Positions 42,540-52,794 of a stretch of 64,000 nucleotides of DNA are shown here, piece by piece. Position numbers and translations under genes: made by a program. The first letter of the stretch is position 1. Each line of letters begins with the position of its first letter. Source of the stretch: an uncultured Bacteroidales bacterium (GTDB lineage: Bacteria; Bacteroidota; Bacteroidia; Bacteroidales; UBA932); the NCBI GenBank assembly GCA_947302175.1, contig CAMYVB010000006.1, positions 1 to 64,000 on the forward strand, given 5' to 3'. The notes under the pieces were generated by a model. That model saw nothing but the letters and a program-made list of their open reading frames with translations, was not told the DNA's origin and did not search any database.

Positions 42540-44528
42540 ATGAATAATTTCAGACTTTTCTTAAGCACGCTGCTCCTTGCGGCAGTCGCCCTTGCCTCTT
42601 GCGACGGCAAGGATCCCGTAAAGGACGATTCTATCGACGTCAGCGGCATTTCCCTCCCTTCCTCCATCGAGGCCAAAAGAGGCGAAAGCATCAGTATCAC
42701 CGATAGTAAAAACTCAGTCAAGCAGGGAGACGTGGTCACCCTCGCTTCAATGTCCGGCGGCGGCAGCTTCGACTGCACGGTCGCGGCAGCGGGCGGCGGC
42801 AGCTTCAGCTTCACCCTGCCGCAGGGCATCACGACCGGCCGCTATGTCATGCACATCAAGCGCGGCAGTGAAGACAAGACTGCAGGTGTCTTGAATGTCC
42901 GCGTCAAGGAAGACTACGACATTGAGCCCGGCAATTCTAACCTTTACGGCCTCGTCTCGTGCGATGGCAAGGGCGTTGCCGGAGTCGTGGTCTCCGACGG
43001 CGTGGAGGTGGTCAAGACCGACCTGAACGGCGTGTACCACATCACCTCCCTCAAGGAGCTTGGCTACGTCTTCATCTCCATCCCCAGCGGTTATGAGGCC
43101 CCTCAGACGGGCATACTCCCCAAGTTCCACACCATCCTGACCGGCTCCAAGAGCGAGCCCGAGCGCGCCGATTTTACGCTCAAGAAGGTCTCGAACGACA
43201 AGTTCAAGATTGCAGTGATGGGCGACATCCATCTCGCCGACCGCAACAACGACCGCACCGAGTTCTACAAATTCACCGCCGACATACGCGACTACAAGGC
43301 CGCCAACCCCAATGAGAAGATCTACGGCCTCACCCTCGGCGACATGACCTGGGACCTCTACTGGTACTCCAACAGCTACTACTTCCCCCAGTACCTCGCC
43401 GACATGAACAGCGAGGCCCACGGCGTGGACGGCCTCCCCGTCTTCCACACCATAGGCAACCATGACCACGACATGAAAGCCGCCGGCGACTTCGACACCG
43501 AGCTCAAATACGTCCGTGACATAGCCCCCACCTATTACTCCTTCAACATAGGCAAGGTCCACTTCATAGTCCTCGACGACATACTCTGCACCAACAGCGG
43601 CGCCGGCGACCGCTCCTACAACGAGCGCCTCGACGACGCCCAGGCCACCTGGCTCAAGAAAGACCTCGCCACCGTAGCTAAGACTACTCCCATCGTGGTC
43701 ACCATGCACGCCCCCATATACCACGACAACAGTGCAGGCAGCTCGATCACTCCCGCCATGTCGTCCAACTTCAGCTCCTTCTTCAGCAATTTCGCAGGCT
43801 ACAGCGTGGTGCACCTTATCACCGGCCACACCCACCGCATCCTCAACGTAGACGCCACCACTTCCGGCTCCAACTACTTCGAGCACAACGACGGCGCAGT
43901 CTGCGCCACCTGGTGGTGGACCCAGAAGTACAACAAGGTCAACGTGGGCACCGACGGCGCCCCCGGCGGCTGGGAGCTCTGGGAAGTGGACGGCACCTCA
44001 TTCAAATGGCAGTTCCGCGCCACCAAGGAGGACACTTCCTTCCAGATGCGCAGCTACGACCTCAACAACATCTGCTTCGACAAGAGCACAGTCGCCACCT
44101 GGCTTCCCAAGGGCAGCGCGTGGGCCCAGGGCGATTTCGTTTCCCGCTACGGTAGCGTCTTCCCCAAGCGCAGCGACAACAAGGTCCTGCTCAACATCTG
44201 GAACTACGACCCCAAGTGGACGATTAAAGTGACCGAAAAGACCGACTCCGGCGACAAGCAGCTAAGCGTAAAGCAGGTGAAGGGCTACGACCCTCTCCAT
44301 ATCGCCGCAATGAGCGTCACCCGCTACAACGACGCCTCGCTCACCCAAGCCCCCAGCTTCATCTCAGTCCTCACCACCCATCTCTTCGAGGTGCAGGCCT
44401 CATCCGCCACTTCCACCCTCGAAATCGAGGTCAAGGACAGGTTCGGCAACGTCTACCACGAGACCATGACCCGCCCCAAAGAGTTCAGCGTCGCTGCATA
44501 CAGAACCAATTACTACACTACATACTAA
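42540..44528 (+). CDS. Calcineurin-like metallophosphoesterase lipoprotein
   Basis: Surface or periplasmic phosphoesterase (662 residues). Signal peptide with ALASC (Cys21), N-terminal beta-rich domain (about 30-215), then the metallophosphoesterase core with VMGDIHLADRNNDR, LGDMTWD, TIGNHDHD, VTMHAPIYHD and LITGHTHRI, and a C-terminal beta domain, the usual three-part layout of this Bacteroidota group. It hydrolyses a phosphate mono- or diester of unknown identity. First gene of a locus with SusC, SusD and BACON lipoprotein. ATG 42540 was chosen because it gives the lipoprotein signal and follows the -7 box. Confidence 0.88.
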   Translation: MNNFRLFLSTLLLAAVALASCDGKDPVKDDSIDVSGISLPSSIEAKRGESISITDSKNSVKQGDVVTLASMSGGGSFDCTVAAAGGGSFSFTLPQGITTGRYVMHIKRGSEDKTAGVLNVRVKEDYDIEPGNSNLYGLVSCDGKGVAGVVVSDGVEVVKTDLNGVYHITSLKELGYVFISIPSGYEAPQTGILPKFHTILTGSKSEPERADFTLKKVSNDKFKIAVMGDIHLADRNNDRTEFYKFTADIRDYKAANPNEKIYGLTLGDMTWDLYWYSNSYYFPQYLADMNSEAHGVDGLPVFHTIGNHDHDMKAAGDFDTELKYVRDIAPTYYSFNIGKVHFIVLDDILCTNSGAGDRSYNERLDDAQATWLKKDLATVAKTTPIVVTMHAPIYHDNSAGSSITPAMSSNFSSFFSNFAGYSVVHLITGHTHRILNVDATTSGSNYFEHNDGAVCATWWWTQKYNKVNVGTDGAPGGWELWEVDGTSFKWQFRATKEDTSFQMRSYDLNNICFDKSTVATWLPKGSAWAQGDFVSRYGSVFPKRSDNKVLLNIWNYDPKWTIKVTEKTDSGDKQLSVKQVKGYDPLHIAAMSVTRYNDASLTQAPSFISVLTTHLFEVQASSATSTLEIEVKDRFGNVYHETMTRPKEFSVAAYRTNYYTTY

Positions 44529-44546
44529 CAACAATTAACCAAGCTT

Positions 44547-47500
44547 ATGCGTAAGTTCTTCAAAACATCGCTGCCGCTGCTCGGCGCCTTGCTGTTGCTG
44601 CTGGGAAGCTCCCTTCCCGCCGCCGCACAGCAGACCGTCAAGGGCACGGTATTCGACACCGACCGCAGCGCGACCTTAGCGGGCGCCACGGTCCAGGTGC
44701 AAGGGAAGAACGTATTCGCGGTGACCGACCTCGATGGCAAATTCACCATCGCGGCCGCCCCGGGAGACGTCCTTCTCGTGCAGTTCATCGGTTATAAGGA
44801 CGGCCGCGCCAACGTGACCAACGCCGCCAGCTACGACATCATCCTCGCCCCCGACCGCGAGGTGCTCGAGGAAGTCATCGTGACCGCCCTCGGCATGAAG
44901 CGCGAGAAGCGCTCCCTCGGTTATGCCGCGACAGACGTATCGGGCGAGAACCTCACCGCCGTCCAGAACAGCAACTGGCTCAGCAGCCTCCAGGGCAAGG
45001 TGGCCGGTCTGCAGTTCAACAGCGCCTCCTCCGGCCCCATCAATTCCCAGAGGGTCGTGGTGCGCGGTGAAAGCTCGCTCAGCGGCGACGCCTCCGCCCT
45101 CTATGTGGTGGACGGCATCCCCATCTCCTCCGGCGCAGTGAGCAACGCTTCCGGCGCCCTCTACACCAACCAGGACAACCCCATCGACTTCGGTGACGGC
45201 GCTTCCGACCTCAACCCCGACGACATCGAATCCATCACCGTTCTGAAAGGCGCTGCCGCAACGGCCCTCTACGGTTCCCGTGCAGGTAACGGCGCCATCA
45301 TCATCACCACCAAGGGCGGCATGACCACCAAGGGCATAGGCGTGACCTTCAGCTCCTCCTTCACCGCCGACACTCCGAGCTACTGGCCCAAGTTCCAGAA
45401 ACTCTACGGCTCCGGCAACGACGGTGGCGTCAACGAGTACAACAACTGGGGCGCAGACTACAACCCCGAAGGCCTGGGACGCAACCAGAGCCGCTACGCC
45501 TGGGGTGAAGCCTTCGGAGACGGCACCAAGATGCGCTACCAGTACGCTGGCATGAACTGGGACACCCTGATGGCAGAAAGGACCCCCTGGGTCTATCAGG
45601 AAGACTGGTTCACCGGCCTCTTCAAGACCGGTTACACCTTCGACAACACCGTGACCATCGAGGGCAGCAACGGCAAGGGCACCTCAGTCCGCTTCTCCAT
45701 CAAGGACACCCGCAACGACTGGATACTCCCCAACACCGGCTACAAGAAGCAGACCTACTCCCTGTCCGTCAACTCAAGGATAAGCAAGGCCATCAAGCTC
45801 ACCGCCAAGGCCAACTACTACCGCACGGACTCGGACAACATGCCCTCCAGCGCCTACAACAACAACTCCGTCATGTACATCCTCCTCTGGTCGAAGAACA
45901 CCGACAGCATGAAGGACTACTACGACGAGTATTTCCAGGGCCGCTACAACGCCACCACCTACGCCAACTACGACCTCCTGGTCCAGAAGGACAACTACTA
46001 CAACCCCTACCGCACCCTCTACGAGATGACCAACACCATGGACAAGGACCGCTTCTTCGGCACCATAGGCGTGGACGTCAATCTCTGGCAGGAAAAGCTC
46101 ACTCTCGAGCTCAAGACCGGTATGGATATGGACCACCAGTTCCGCACCCAGCGCAAGCCCAAGTACTCCTACAACTATCCTGACGGCTGGTACCGCGAGC
46201 AGAACATCACCAGGTTCGAGGCCAACAGCAGCTTCATGCTCAAGTACACCGACGCATTCGCCCACGGAGACTTCACCCTCACCGCGGCATTCGGCGGCAA
46301 CAACATGACCTACAACTACGATTCCTGGCGCTACACCATCGATAAGCTCCTTATCGACGATACCTACAAGACCATCAACTATCCTTCCGGAACAATCCCC
46401 GACGTCCCCATCACCCACACCAACAAGGTCGTCAACTCTCTTTACGGCCTCCTGTCGCTGGGATGGAAAGACTGGGCCTACCTCGACGCCACGTTCCGCA
46501 ACGACTGGTCTTCCACCCTCTCGCCCGGCAACTGGTCCTACTTCTATCCTTCAGTGAGCGGCAGCCTCGTGCTCGACAAGCTCTTCAACTTCCAGCAGAA
46601 TCTCCCCTGGGTCTCGTTCCTCAAGCTGCGCGGCTCCTGGGCCAACGTGGGTAAGGACACCACGCCCTACGCCATCAACTACGAGTACGCCTCCACCAAC
46701 TATCCCGGCGGCTACCGCCTCGGCGCCACGATGCCCAAGTACGACCTCATGCCCGAGAACGTAGAGACCATGGAGGCAGGTATCGAAGCCAAGTTCCTCA
46801 AGAACAGGATAGGTATCGACGTGGCCGTGTACCAGAGCGACGTGACGAACCAGATTTTCGACGTCCCCTACGACTACATGACCGGCGCCAAGTACTACAC
46901 CCAGAACATTGGTCTGATACGCAACCGCGGTATTGAAATCGCCCTCAACTTCGTTCCCATCAAGACCCGTGACTTCACCTGGGACATCAACATCAACGCC
47001 GCCCGCAACGTCGGCGTCCTGATGAAGATGTACGACGGCTGGAACGACGAAAATCCCCACCAGGCCGACTACGTGACCTCCATCGGCAGCCGTCTGTTCG
47101 TCTATAACTATGTAGGACAGCAGATGGGACAGCTCTGGGGCAAGGGCCTCATCCTCGCACCGGAAGGCTCCTGGTACACCGATGAGAACGGCAACAAGGT
47201 CGACTGCTCCGGCATGGCCATCATCGACGAAAAGACCGGTCTCACCTCTGCCGGCGACGCCGGCGACCTGCGCTACCTCGGCAACGTCAATCCCGACTGG
47301 ACAGGCGGTCTTACCACCTCCTTCCGCTGGAAAGACCTCACCGTCAGCGCAGCCTTCTCCGCCCAGCTCGGCGGCCGCACCTACTCTGTCACTGCAGGTA
47401 TCCTCGGCTATCAGGGCAAGCTCACCAACACCCTTGAAGGCCGTTACGACGGCCTCGTGGCTCCCGGCGTCAACGTCGTGGATGCCGAAACCGGCGAGTA

Positions 47501-47840
47501 CAAGATCAACCAGACCCTCTGCACCGACATCTACAAATACTACCAGTCCGGCGTAGCGAACCGCTACAACTTTGCAGCATACACCTACGACACCTCCTAC
47601 CTCAAGATGAAGGAGCTGCGTGTCGAATACAGCCTCCCCAAGACGGCTGTCAAGAAGATAGGCTTCCTGCAGGGCGCTTCCATCGCCGCTTATGCCACCA
47701 ATCTCTTCTGCCTGACGGAATATCCTTTCTTCGACCCCGACTGCGGCCAGCTCATAGGCGGCACCATCAAGAGGGGTATCGAAGCCGGTTCCTTCCCTAT
47801 GAACAGAAGCTACGGCGTCAACCTTAAACTGAAGTTCTAG
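44547..47840 (+). CDS. SusC/RagA-type TonB-linked outer-membrane transporter
   Basis: A 1097-residue SusC-like protein. Signal peptide ending PAAAQQ, carboxypeptidase-regulatory-like domain (about 32-105), a TonB-box region around EEVIVTALGMKREKRSLGYA, plug domain with IVVRG-type segments (VVVRGESSLSGDASALYVVD) and VLKGAAATALYGSRAGNGAI, then a C-terminal barrel. It imports oligosaccharides or other large nutrients in partnership with SusD. It follows the phosphoesterase by 18 bases. Confidence 0.95.
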   Translation: MRKFFKTSLPLLGALLLLLGSSLPAAAQQTVKGTVFDTDRSATLAGATVQVQGKNVFAVTDLDGKFTIAAAPGDVLLVQFIGYKDGRANVTNAASYDIILAPDREVLEEVIVTALGMKREKRSLGYAATDVSGENLTAVQNSNWLSSLQGKVAGLQFNSASSGPINSQRVVVRGESSLSGDASALYVVDGIPISSGAVSNASGALYTNQDNPIDFGDGASDLNPDDIESITVLKGAAATALYGSRAGNGAIIITTKGGMTTKGIGVTFSSSFTADTPSYWPKFQKLYGSGNDGGVNEYNNWGADYNPEGLGRNQSRYAWGEAFGDGTKMRYQYAGMNWDTLMAERTPWVYQEDWFTGLFKTGYTFDNTVTIEGSNGKGTSVRFSIKDTRNDWILPNTGYKKQTYSLSVNSRISKAIKLTAKANYYRTDSDNMPSSAYNNNSVMYILLWSKNTDSMKDYYDEYFQGRYNATTYANYDLLVQKDNYYNPYRTLYEMTNTMDKDRFFGTIGVDVNLWQEKLTLELKTGMDMDHQFRTQRKPKYSYNYPDGWYREQNITRFEANSSFMLKYTDAFAHGDFTLTAAFGGNNMTYNYDSWRYTIDKLLIDDTYKTINYPSGTIPDVPITHTNKVVNSLYGLLSLGWKDWAYLDATFRNDWSSTLSPGNWSYFYPSVSGSLVLDKLFNFQQNLPWVSFLKLRGSWANVGKDTTPYAINYEYASTNYPGGYRLGATMPKYDLMPENVETMEAGIEAKFLKNRIGIDVAVYQSDVTNQIFDVPYDYMTGAKYYTQNIGLIRNRGIEIALNFVPIKTRDFTWDININAARNVGVLMKMYDGWNDENPHQADYVTSIGSRLFVYNYVGQQMGQLWGKGLILAPEGSWYTDENGNKVDCSGMAIIDEKTGLTSAGDAGDLRYLGNVNPDWTGGLTTSFRWKDLTVSAAFSAQLGGRTYSVTAGILGYQGKLTNTLEGRYDGLVAPGVNVVDAETGEYKINQTLCTDIYKYYQSGVANRYNFAAYTYDTSYLKMKELRVEYSLPKTAVKKIGFLQGASIAAYATNLFCLTEYPFFDPDCGQLIGGTIKRGIEAGSFPMNRSYGVNLKLKF

Positions 47841-47841
47841 T

Positions 47842-49452
47842 ATGAAAGCTCTGAAGATATTCGCCGTCACGGCGCTTTGCCTCATAGGCATTTCCTCCTG
47901 CACCACGAACTTCGAGGAGATCAACAAGAACCCCAACAAGCTCACATACGGAGACATTCAGGCATACAACATGCTTGAACCCCTTCTCTACGGCATGGGC
48001 GGTTACTATCAGTACCACGCCGGCTACTGGACCAACAACCTCATCCAGTACACCTGCTACGTATCCGGTGCCACCCGCTACCTCGCCACCTACTACGCCC
48101 TTTCCAACGGCCACTGGCAGACCATCTGGGACAACTACGCCCGCCTCGCTTCGGACGCCAACCACATGCTCCAGCTTGCCACGACCGAGGGCAAGGAAGA
48201 CCCCTTCTACGAAGGCGTAGCCATCACCCTTAAAGCCCTCAACCTTTATTCCCTGACCACCATCTTCGGCGACATCCCCTATAAGGAAGCCTTCAAGTTC
48301 TCCGAGAACCTGACGCCCGCCTTCGAGAGCCAGGAAGAGGTGCTTGGCGAAATCGTCGCCGACCTGGGCAAGGCTGCCGACATCTTCGCCACAGCGCCCA
48401 AGACCGGCAACGGCGGTATGGATTCCATGTACGGCGACAGCGCCGCCAAGTGGCGCAAATTCGCCAACTCCCTGAAGATGAGGGCCCTCTGCGTTCTCAC
48501 CGGCATCTCCGACAACTATTGGACCTCCATCCAGACCATGGTGGACGACCCTGCAGCGTATCCCGTCTTCGCTTCCAACGCAGACAACGCCAAGATACCT
48601 TTCCAGACCGTCGATCCCTACACCAACCAGATGGGTCCCAAGGAGGTTCCTTCGATGTTCGACGCCTACAACCTCACCGAGAAGATGATTGCGCTGACCA
48701 CCATCAAGGACGCCGACGGCAACGACCTCTATCAGGATCCCAGGCTTGTCATTTTCGCCACCCAGAAGGGCGGTAAATGGACCGGCGCCGTCGCAGGCTG
48801 CCTCAAGCAGGATTTCAACACCGAGATGAACAAGAAGCCAGCCACCATGAACGCCAACGTTCTCCACAGGGACGACATGGACGCCTTCGTGATGGATTAT
48901 TCCGAGATTCTCTTCATCCTCGCCGAGGGCGTGCAGCTCGGTAAGCTCTCCGTGGCCGGCCAGACCGCCAAGTCCCTCTACGAAGCTGCCGTGCGCGCCA
49001 ACATAGAGAAATGGGCCCCCTACATCACCTACAACACCAAGTACCGCGAAATCACGAGCGCAGCCATCATCGACTACCTCGCCTCCGACCTTGCGAGCTA
49101 TGACAAGGCCGCAGCAGGAGAAGGCCTCTACGGCAGCGCCCTGGAGCTCATTCTTTCCCAGAAGTGGCTCTCGCTCTACTGGACCGGCGGTTTCGAGCCC
49201 TACACCCACTGGCGCCGCTGCGAGTACCCCATCCTCACCATAGGTGACGGTACCGACGCCAACCAGTACGAACTGCCCACCCGCTTCGGCTATCCCAACT
49301 ACACCGTGTCGACCAACAGCGCCAATGTCAAGGCAGCCCTCGAACGTATGGGAGGCGAAAACGACATGCACACGCCGCTCGACTGGAGCTACAAGAAGCG
49401 CAACGGCGGCAGCCGCAACCCTCACCCGCTAGCTAACTCTACCAACCAATAA
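47842..49452 (+). CDS. SusD/RagB-family lipoprotein
   Basis: A 536-residue ligand-binding lipoprotein of the SusD_2-like group. Signal peptide ISSC (Cys20) is followed by NFEEINKNPNKLTYGDIQ, characteristic of the group, and a helix-rich TPR-like core. It forms a lid over the SusC channel. It begins one base after the susC stop, and shares its operon with the BACON lipoprotein. Confidence 0.93.
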   Translation: MKALKIFAVTALCLIGISSCTTNFEEINKNPNKLTYGDIQAYNMLEPLLYGMGGYYQYHAGYWTNNLIQYTCYVSGATRYLATYYALSNGHWQTIWDNYARLASDANHMLQLATTEGKEDPFYEGVAITLKALNLYSLTTIFGDIPYKEAFKFSENLTPAFESQEEVLGEIVADLGKAADIFATAPKTGNGGMDSMYGDSAAKWRKFANSLKMRALCVLTGISDNYWTSIQTMVDDPAAYPVFASNADNAKIPFQTVDPYTNQMGPKEVPSMFDAYNLTEKMIALTTIKDADGNDLYQDPRLVIFATQKGGKWTGAVAGCLKQDFNTEMNKKPATMNANVLHRDDMDAFVMDYSEILFILAEGVQLGKLSVAGQTAKSLYEAAVRANIEKWAPYITYNTKYREITSAAIIDYLASDLASYDKAAAGEGLYGSALELILSQKWLSLYWTGGFEPYTHWRRCEYPILTIGDGTDANQYELPTRFGYPNYTVSTNSANVKAALERMGGENDMHTPLDWSYKKRNGGSRNPHPLANSTNQ

Positions 49453-49464
49453 ACGCGAGAAGAT

Positions 49465-52400
49465 ATGAAGCGATTAATCAATATCATCCCGTTCGCCCTG
49501 GCAGCGCTGATGCAACTGACCGCCTGCCAGCCTGTAGAGCCCATTGAGGAGCCTTCCTTCAGCGTCAAGGACGCTGCTGGCAACCTTGTCCTCAGTTATG
49601 TCCAGGCCAATGAATATGCCCTGGATCTCGCATACTACCAGTATTCCAACACCGCCAACGCGACCAACGAAATACTCAAGGCCGATATCTTCGAGGTCAA
49701 TTCCAACTGCTCATGGCGCCTGGAAGCCAGCGACCCCGATAACAGCACCTGGGTGCGCCCCTTCCCCGACAAGGGCGAAAAGGAGGGCATCTTCTTCTTC
49801 GTCGTAGAGCGCAACAATGACCAGACCGCTTCCCGCACCGCCCTCTTCCACGTCATCATCAACGACGGCGTGGCAGACCATGCAGTCCCGGGCAACATAG
49901 TCATCACCCAGAGCGCAGCAGTTGACTTCCTCAAGACCAACCAGGCCACAATCGAAGTGGTGAAGGAAGGCGGCAACGCCAACGTGACCGTGACCTCCAA
50001 CCTCCCCTGGAGCTATGAGCTCACCCCCGTCGCCGACTACGCCTCCCCCGCCATTGCCGAATGGATTACCGACAACAGCAAGGAAGAGAGCACCGGCGTG
50101 TCCAGGAAGCTCAGCTTCAAGCTCTCCGACAACTCCAACGGCTCTATCCGAGGCGCCCTTCTCACCATCACGCCCGAAGGTCACCCCGAGCTTATCAAGA
50201 CCGTTGCTATCACCCAGTACGGCGTGGATGTCGAAGTGAGCGGTTTCCCCGTCAAGTGGCAGGGTAACGCGGGCAATGCCAACTATCCTTCCTGGCCCTC
50301 CGCCAGCAACGCAGTGCCCACGATCAACGCAGTCTCCGGCACCGGCACCATCACCTTCATAAAGGCCGATGTACCCGGCATCAACCGCGCAGCTTCCACC
50401 ACCGACTGCTCCGGCGGCAACCCCCGTATCAACGGCGTATGGCCAGGCGACTATCTCCAGTTCACCGTGCCCGTCCCCGTCTCCGCCGGGTCTCTGATCA
50501 AGCTCCAGTTCGAAGGCCGTATCTCCGGCTCCGGCGTACAGCACTGGCGCCTCGAGTACAAGGACGGCAGCGAGTGGAAGGTGGCCGGAACGCCTCTGAC
50601 CGCCAATCTGCCGGCCGACGCCAAATGGCCCGCCGAGACCATCACCTACACTCATGACATGGCCCCCGGCGGCTCCGCCGACGAATACAACAAGATCATC
50701 TCCCAGGTCGTACGCTACGAGAATCTCACCGACGAAGTCGCATTCCGCTTCGTCGCAGCCTCCAACGTCATTGCAAGCTCCGGCGAGAGGATGGCCGATC
50801 CCACGACGGCTTCCGCCCGTCTGGACTGCTCTGCAGGCACGGCAGGCTGTGAGCCCGAGATCAGCTGCGTCGCTTCCGGCGGCGAAGTCAAGCTCGCCGA
50901 CATAGAAGTGAAGGGCCTCGACAAGGACTACATCCTCTTCGACGGCACTCCCAAGGCTCCCGTGAGCTTCAGCGTCATCGCTTCCGAAGACTTCATCGTC
51001 ACTCCTTCAGTCGACTGGCTCACCATCGAAGGCGAGACCTCCGGCATTGCAGACGAGGAAAAAACCTTCACCGTAGTCTGCGAGCAGAGCACGCTCTCCG
51101 ATCCCCGCGAAGGACGCATCGTGGTCCAGGCCGGCGTGACGAAGAAAAACATCTCCGTCATCCAGAGCGCCGCAGGCCAGCAGCTCGACGCATTCATCAG
51201 CCTCTCCAGCGGCAACGCCATCACCGTCAAGGCCGACGAAGGCACGACCAAGGTGAAGGTCCAGTCCAACGTTGAGTTCGAATATGAATCCACCGTCGAC
51301 TGGCTCACCATCGAAAGCGCAGGCACCAAGGCCCTCGTCGAATGGAAGGACTTCGTCCTCACACGCAAGGCCAACGACTCCCCCGGTCCGAGGGTAGGTA
51401 CAGTCCGCTTCTTCAATACCGAGAAGAACGTTGAGACCGTCCTGACCGTCAGCCAGGAATGGGAAGAGCCCGTGGTGGACAACAACCTCATCCAGTGGGG
51501 ATTCTCCGCCAACCTGATGCCCGCCTACAAGGACGCCTTCGAAAAGGACAATGCCTTCGAAGCCAACGTAGCCGGTAAGGGCACGATTTCCTGGGTCGAT
51601 CTCCCTGAGAACATAGCCCTCGACGTCAACTCCAAGAAGTCCCACCTCATCGGCGGCACCGGCCAGCCCTATGTCACCGGCGTATGGCCCGGCGACTACT
51701 GGCAGTTCAGCATCCCCGCCGTCGACCTGCCCGCAGGCACCGTCGTGAACTTCAAGGCCCTCCACAGGATTTCCGGCACAGGCCATAAATACTGGAGGAT
51801 GGATTGGAGCGAAGACGGCACCACCTGGACGCCCGTCAAGGAACTCCAGACCGAGACCGAGACCGGCACTTCCGCCCAGTACACCCACATCGCACCCACC
51901 AAGGACGTCCTCCTCGACGAGAGCTTCACCCTCAAGACCGGCATCGTGAAGGGTTTCATCCTTATACGCTTCACTTGCGCGGCCAACTGGCAGGGCAACA
52001 ACTCCGGAGCTCTCCCGGCTCCCAACGGCGGCACACACCGCTGGTCCGGCGCCGAGACAGACGGCCCCGTGATAACGGTAGAGAAGCCTCATGACCCCCT
52101 CAAGGCCGAATGGCTCTTCACCAAGGATGCAATGACCGACCCTGAGACCGGCTATGCCGCCACCTTCGGAGGCACCACTGCCGTGAACGACAAGAACCCC
52201 GGCGACGGCGGACTTTATGTCGCTTCCAACGTGACCAAGGGCGGCAAGATCACCTATGTCCAGGTGGACAAGACCGCCATCGACACCGGGGGCAAGGCTG
52301 CACGCCTCGTCGGCGGCACCGGACACCCTTACGTCAACGGTGCATGGCCCGGCGACTACTGGCTCTTCGAGGCCTCTGACGGCTTCACCTACAAGGCCGG

Positions 52401-52764
52401 CACCAAGGTCCACATCAAGTTCCAGACCCGCCTCTCCGACACCGGCCACAAGTACTGGAAGCTCGAGTACTGGGACGGCGCCGCATGGCAGCCCGTTTAC
52501 GAGCTCAAGGAGGCCACGGTCGGCGAAGGCGATGCCGCACAGACTTTCCAGTACAACTTCGAGCCCGTTGCAGCCAGCTCCAATTCCCTGGTCGATTTCA
52601 CCTGGACTCTTGCGGCCGACTGCTCCAAGATGCAGTTCCGCTACACCTGCATGGCCAACTGGCAGTACAACGGCAAAGGTGCCCTTCCGGCTCCTAACGG
52701 CGGCACATGCCGCATTGCCGGCGCCGCAGGCACCAGCCCCATCTTCGAAGTCGTCGCTGAATAA
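49465..52764 (+). CDS. BACON-domain lipoprotein with three repeated modules
   Basis: A 1099-residue cell-surface lipoprotein (QLTAC, Cys21). Four BACON-like segments can be traced, near residues 30-150, 155-255, 490-570 and 575-660, each ending in a VxITQ- or VSQ-type strand. Between and after them lie three copies of a jelly-roll-like module marked by NGVWPGDYLQFTVP (about 320), TGVWPGDYWQFSIP (about 738) and NGAWPGDYWLFEAS (about 958), each followed by an H-x-W-x-x-E/D-Y block. Modules two and three also share GALPAPNGGT. It has no enzyme motif; it is probably the glycan-binding protein of the locus, equivalent to SusE/SusF. Confidence 0.85.
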   Translation: MKRLINIIPFALAALMQLTACQPVEPIEEPSFSVKDAAGNLVLSYVQANEYALDLAYYQYSNTANATNEILKADIFEVNSNCSWRLEASDPDNSTWVRPFPDKGEKEGIFFFVVERNNDQTASRTALFHVIINDGVADHAVPGNIVITQSAAVDFLKTNQATIEVVKEGGNANVTVTSNLPWSYELTPVADYASPAIAEWITDNSKEESTGVSRKLSFKLSDNSNGSIRGALLTITPEGHPELIKTVAITQYGVDVEVSGFPVKWQGNAGNANYPSWPSASNAVPTINAVSGTGTITFIKADVPGINRAASTTDCSGGNPRINGVWPGDYLQFTVPVPVSAGSLIKLQFEGRISGSGVQHWRLEYKDGSEWKVAGTPLTANLPADAKWPAETITYTHDMAPGGSADEYNKIISQVVRYENLTDEVAFRFVAASNVIASSGERMADPTTASARLDCSAGTAGCEPEISCVASGGEVKLADIEVKGLDKDYILFDGTPKAPVSFSVIASEDFIVTPSVDWLTIEGETSGIADEEKTFTVVCEQSTLSDPREGRIVVQAGVTKKNISVIQSAAGQQLDAFISLSSGNAITVKADEGTTKVKVQSNVEFEYESTVDWLTIESAGTKALVEWKDFVLTRKANDSPGPRVGTVRFFNTEKNVETVLTVSQEWEEPVVDNNLIQWGFSANLMPAYKDAFEKDNAFEANVAGKGTISWVDLPENIALDVNSKKSHLIGGTGQPYVTGVWPGDYWQFSIPAVDLPAGTVVNFKALHRISGTGHKYWRMDWSEDGTTWTPVKELQTETETGTSAQYTHIAPTKDVLLDESFTLKTGIVKGFILIRFTCAANWQGNNSGALPAPNGGTHRWSGAETDGPVITVEKPHDPLKAEWLFTKDAMTDPETGYAATFGGTTAVNDKNPGDGGLYVASNVTKGGKITYVQVDKTAIDTGGKAARLVGGTGHPYVNGAWPGDYWLFEASDGFTYKAGTKVHIKFQTRLSDTGHKYWKLEYWDGAAWQPVYELKEATVGEGDAAQTFQYNFEPVAASSNSLVDFTWTLAADCSKMQFRYTCMANWQYNGKGALPAPNGGTCRIAGAAGTSPIFEVVAE

Positions 52765-52794
52765 GTCCCTTATTCTGACTTCTTTTATTCCTTC

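Noticed and set aside
42386..42832. Upstream extension of the PlsC-like protein
   Set aside because: It reaches into the divergent phosphoesterase gene and has no similarity to the acyltransferase family.
46551..49425. Two long minus-strand open frames under susC and susD
   Set aside because: They are antisense to strong SusC and SusD matches and have repetitive Gly/Val/Ala composition typical of high-GC shadow frames.
51007..52449. Minus-strand open frame of 480 residues
   Set aside because: Antisense to the BACON lipoprotein; no motif or signal peptide.
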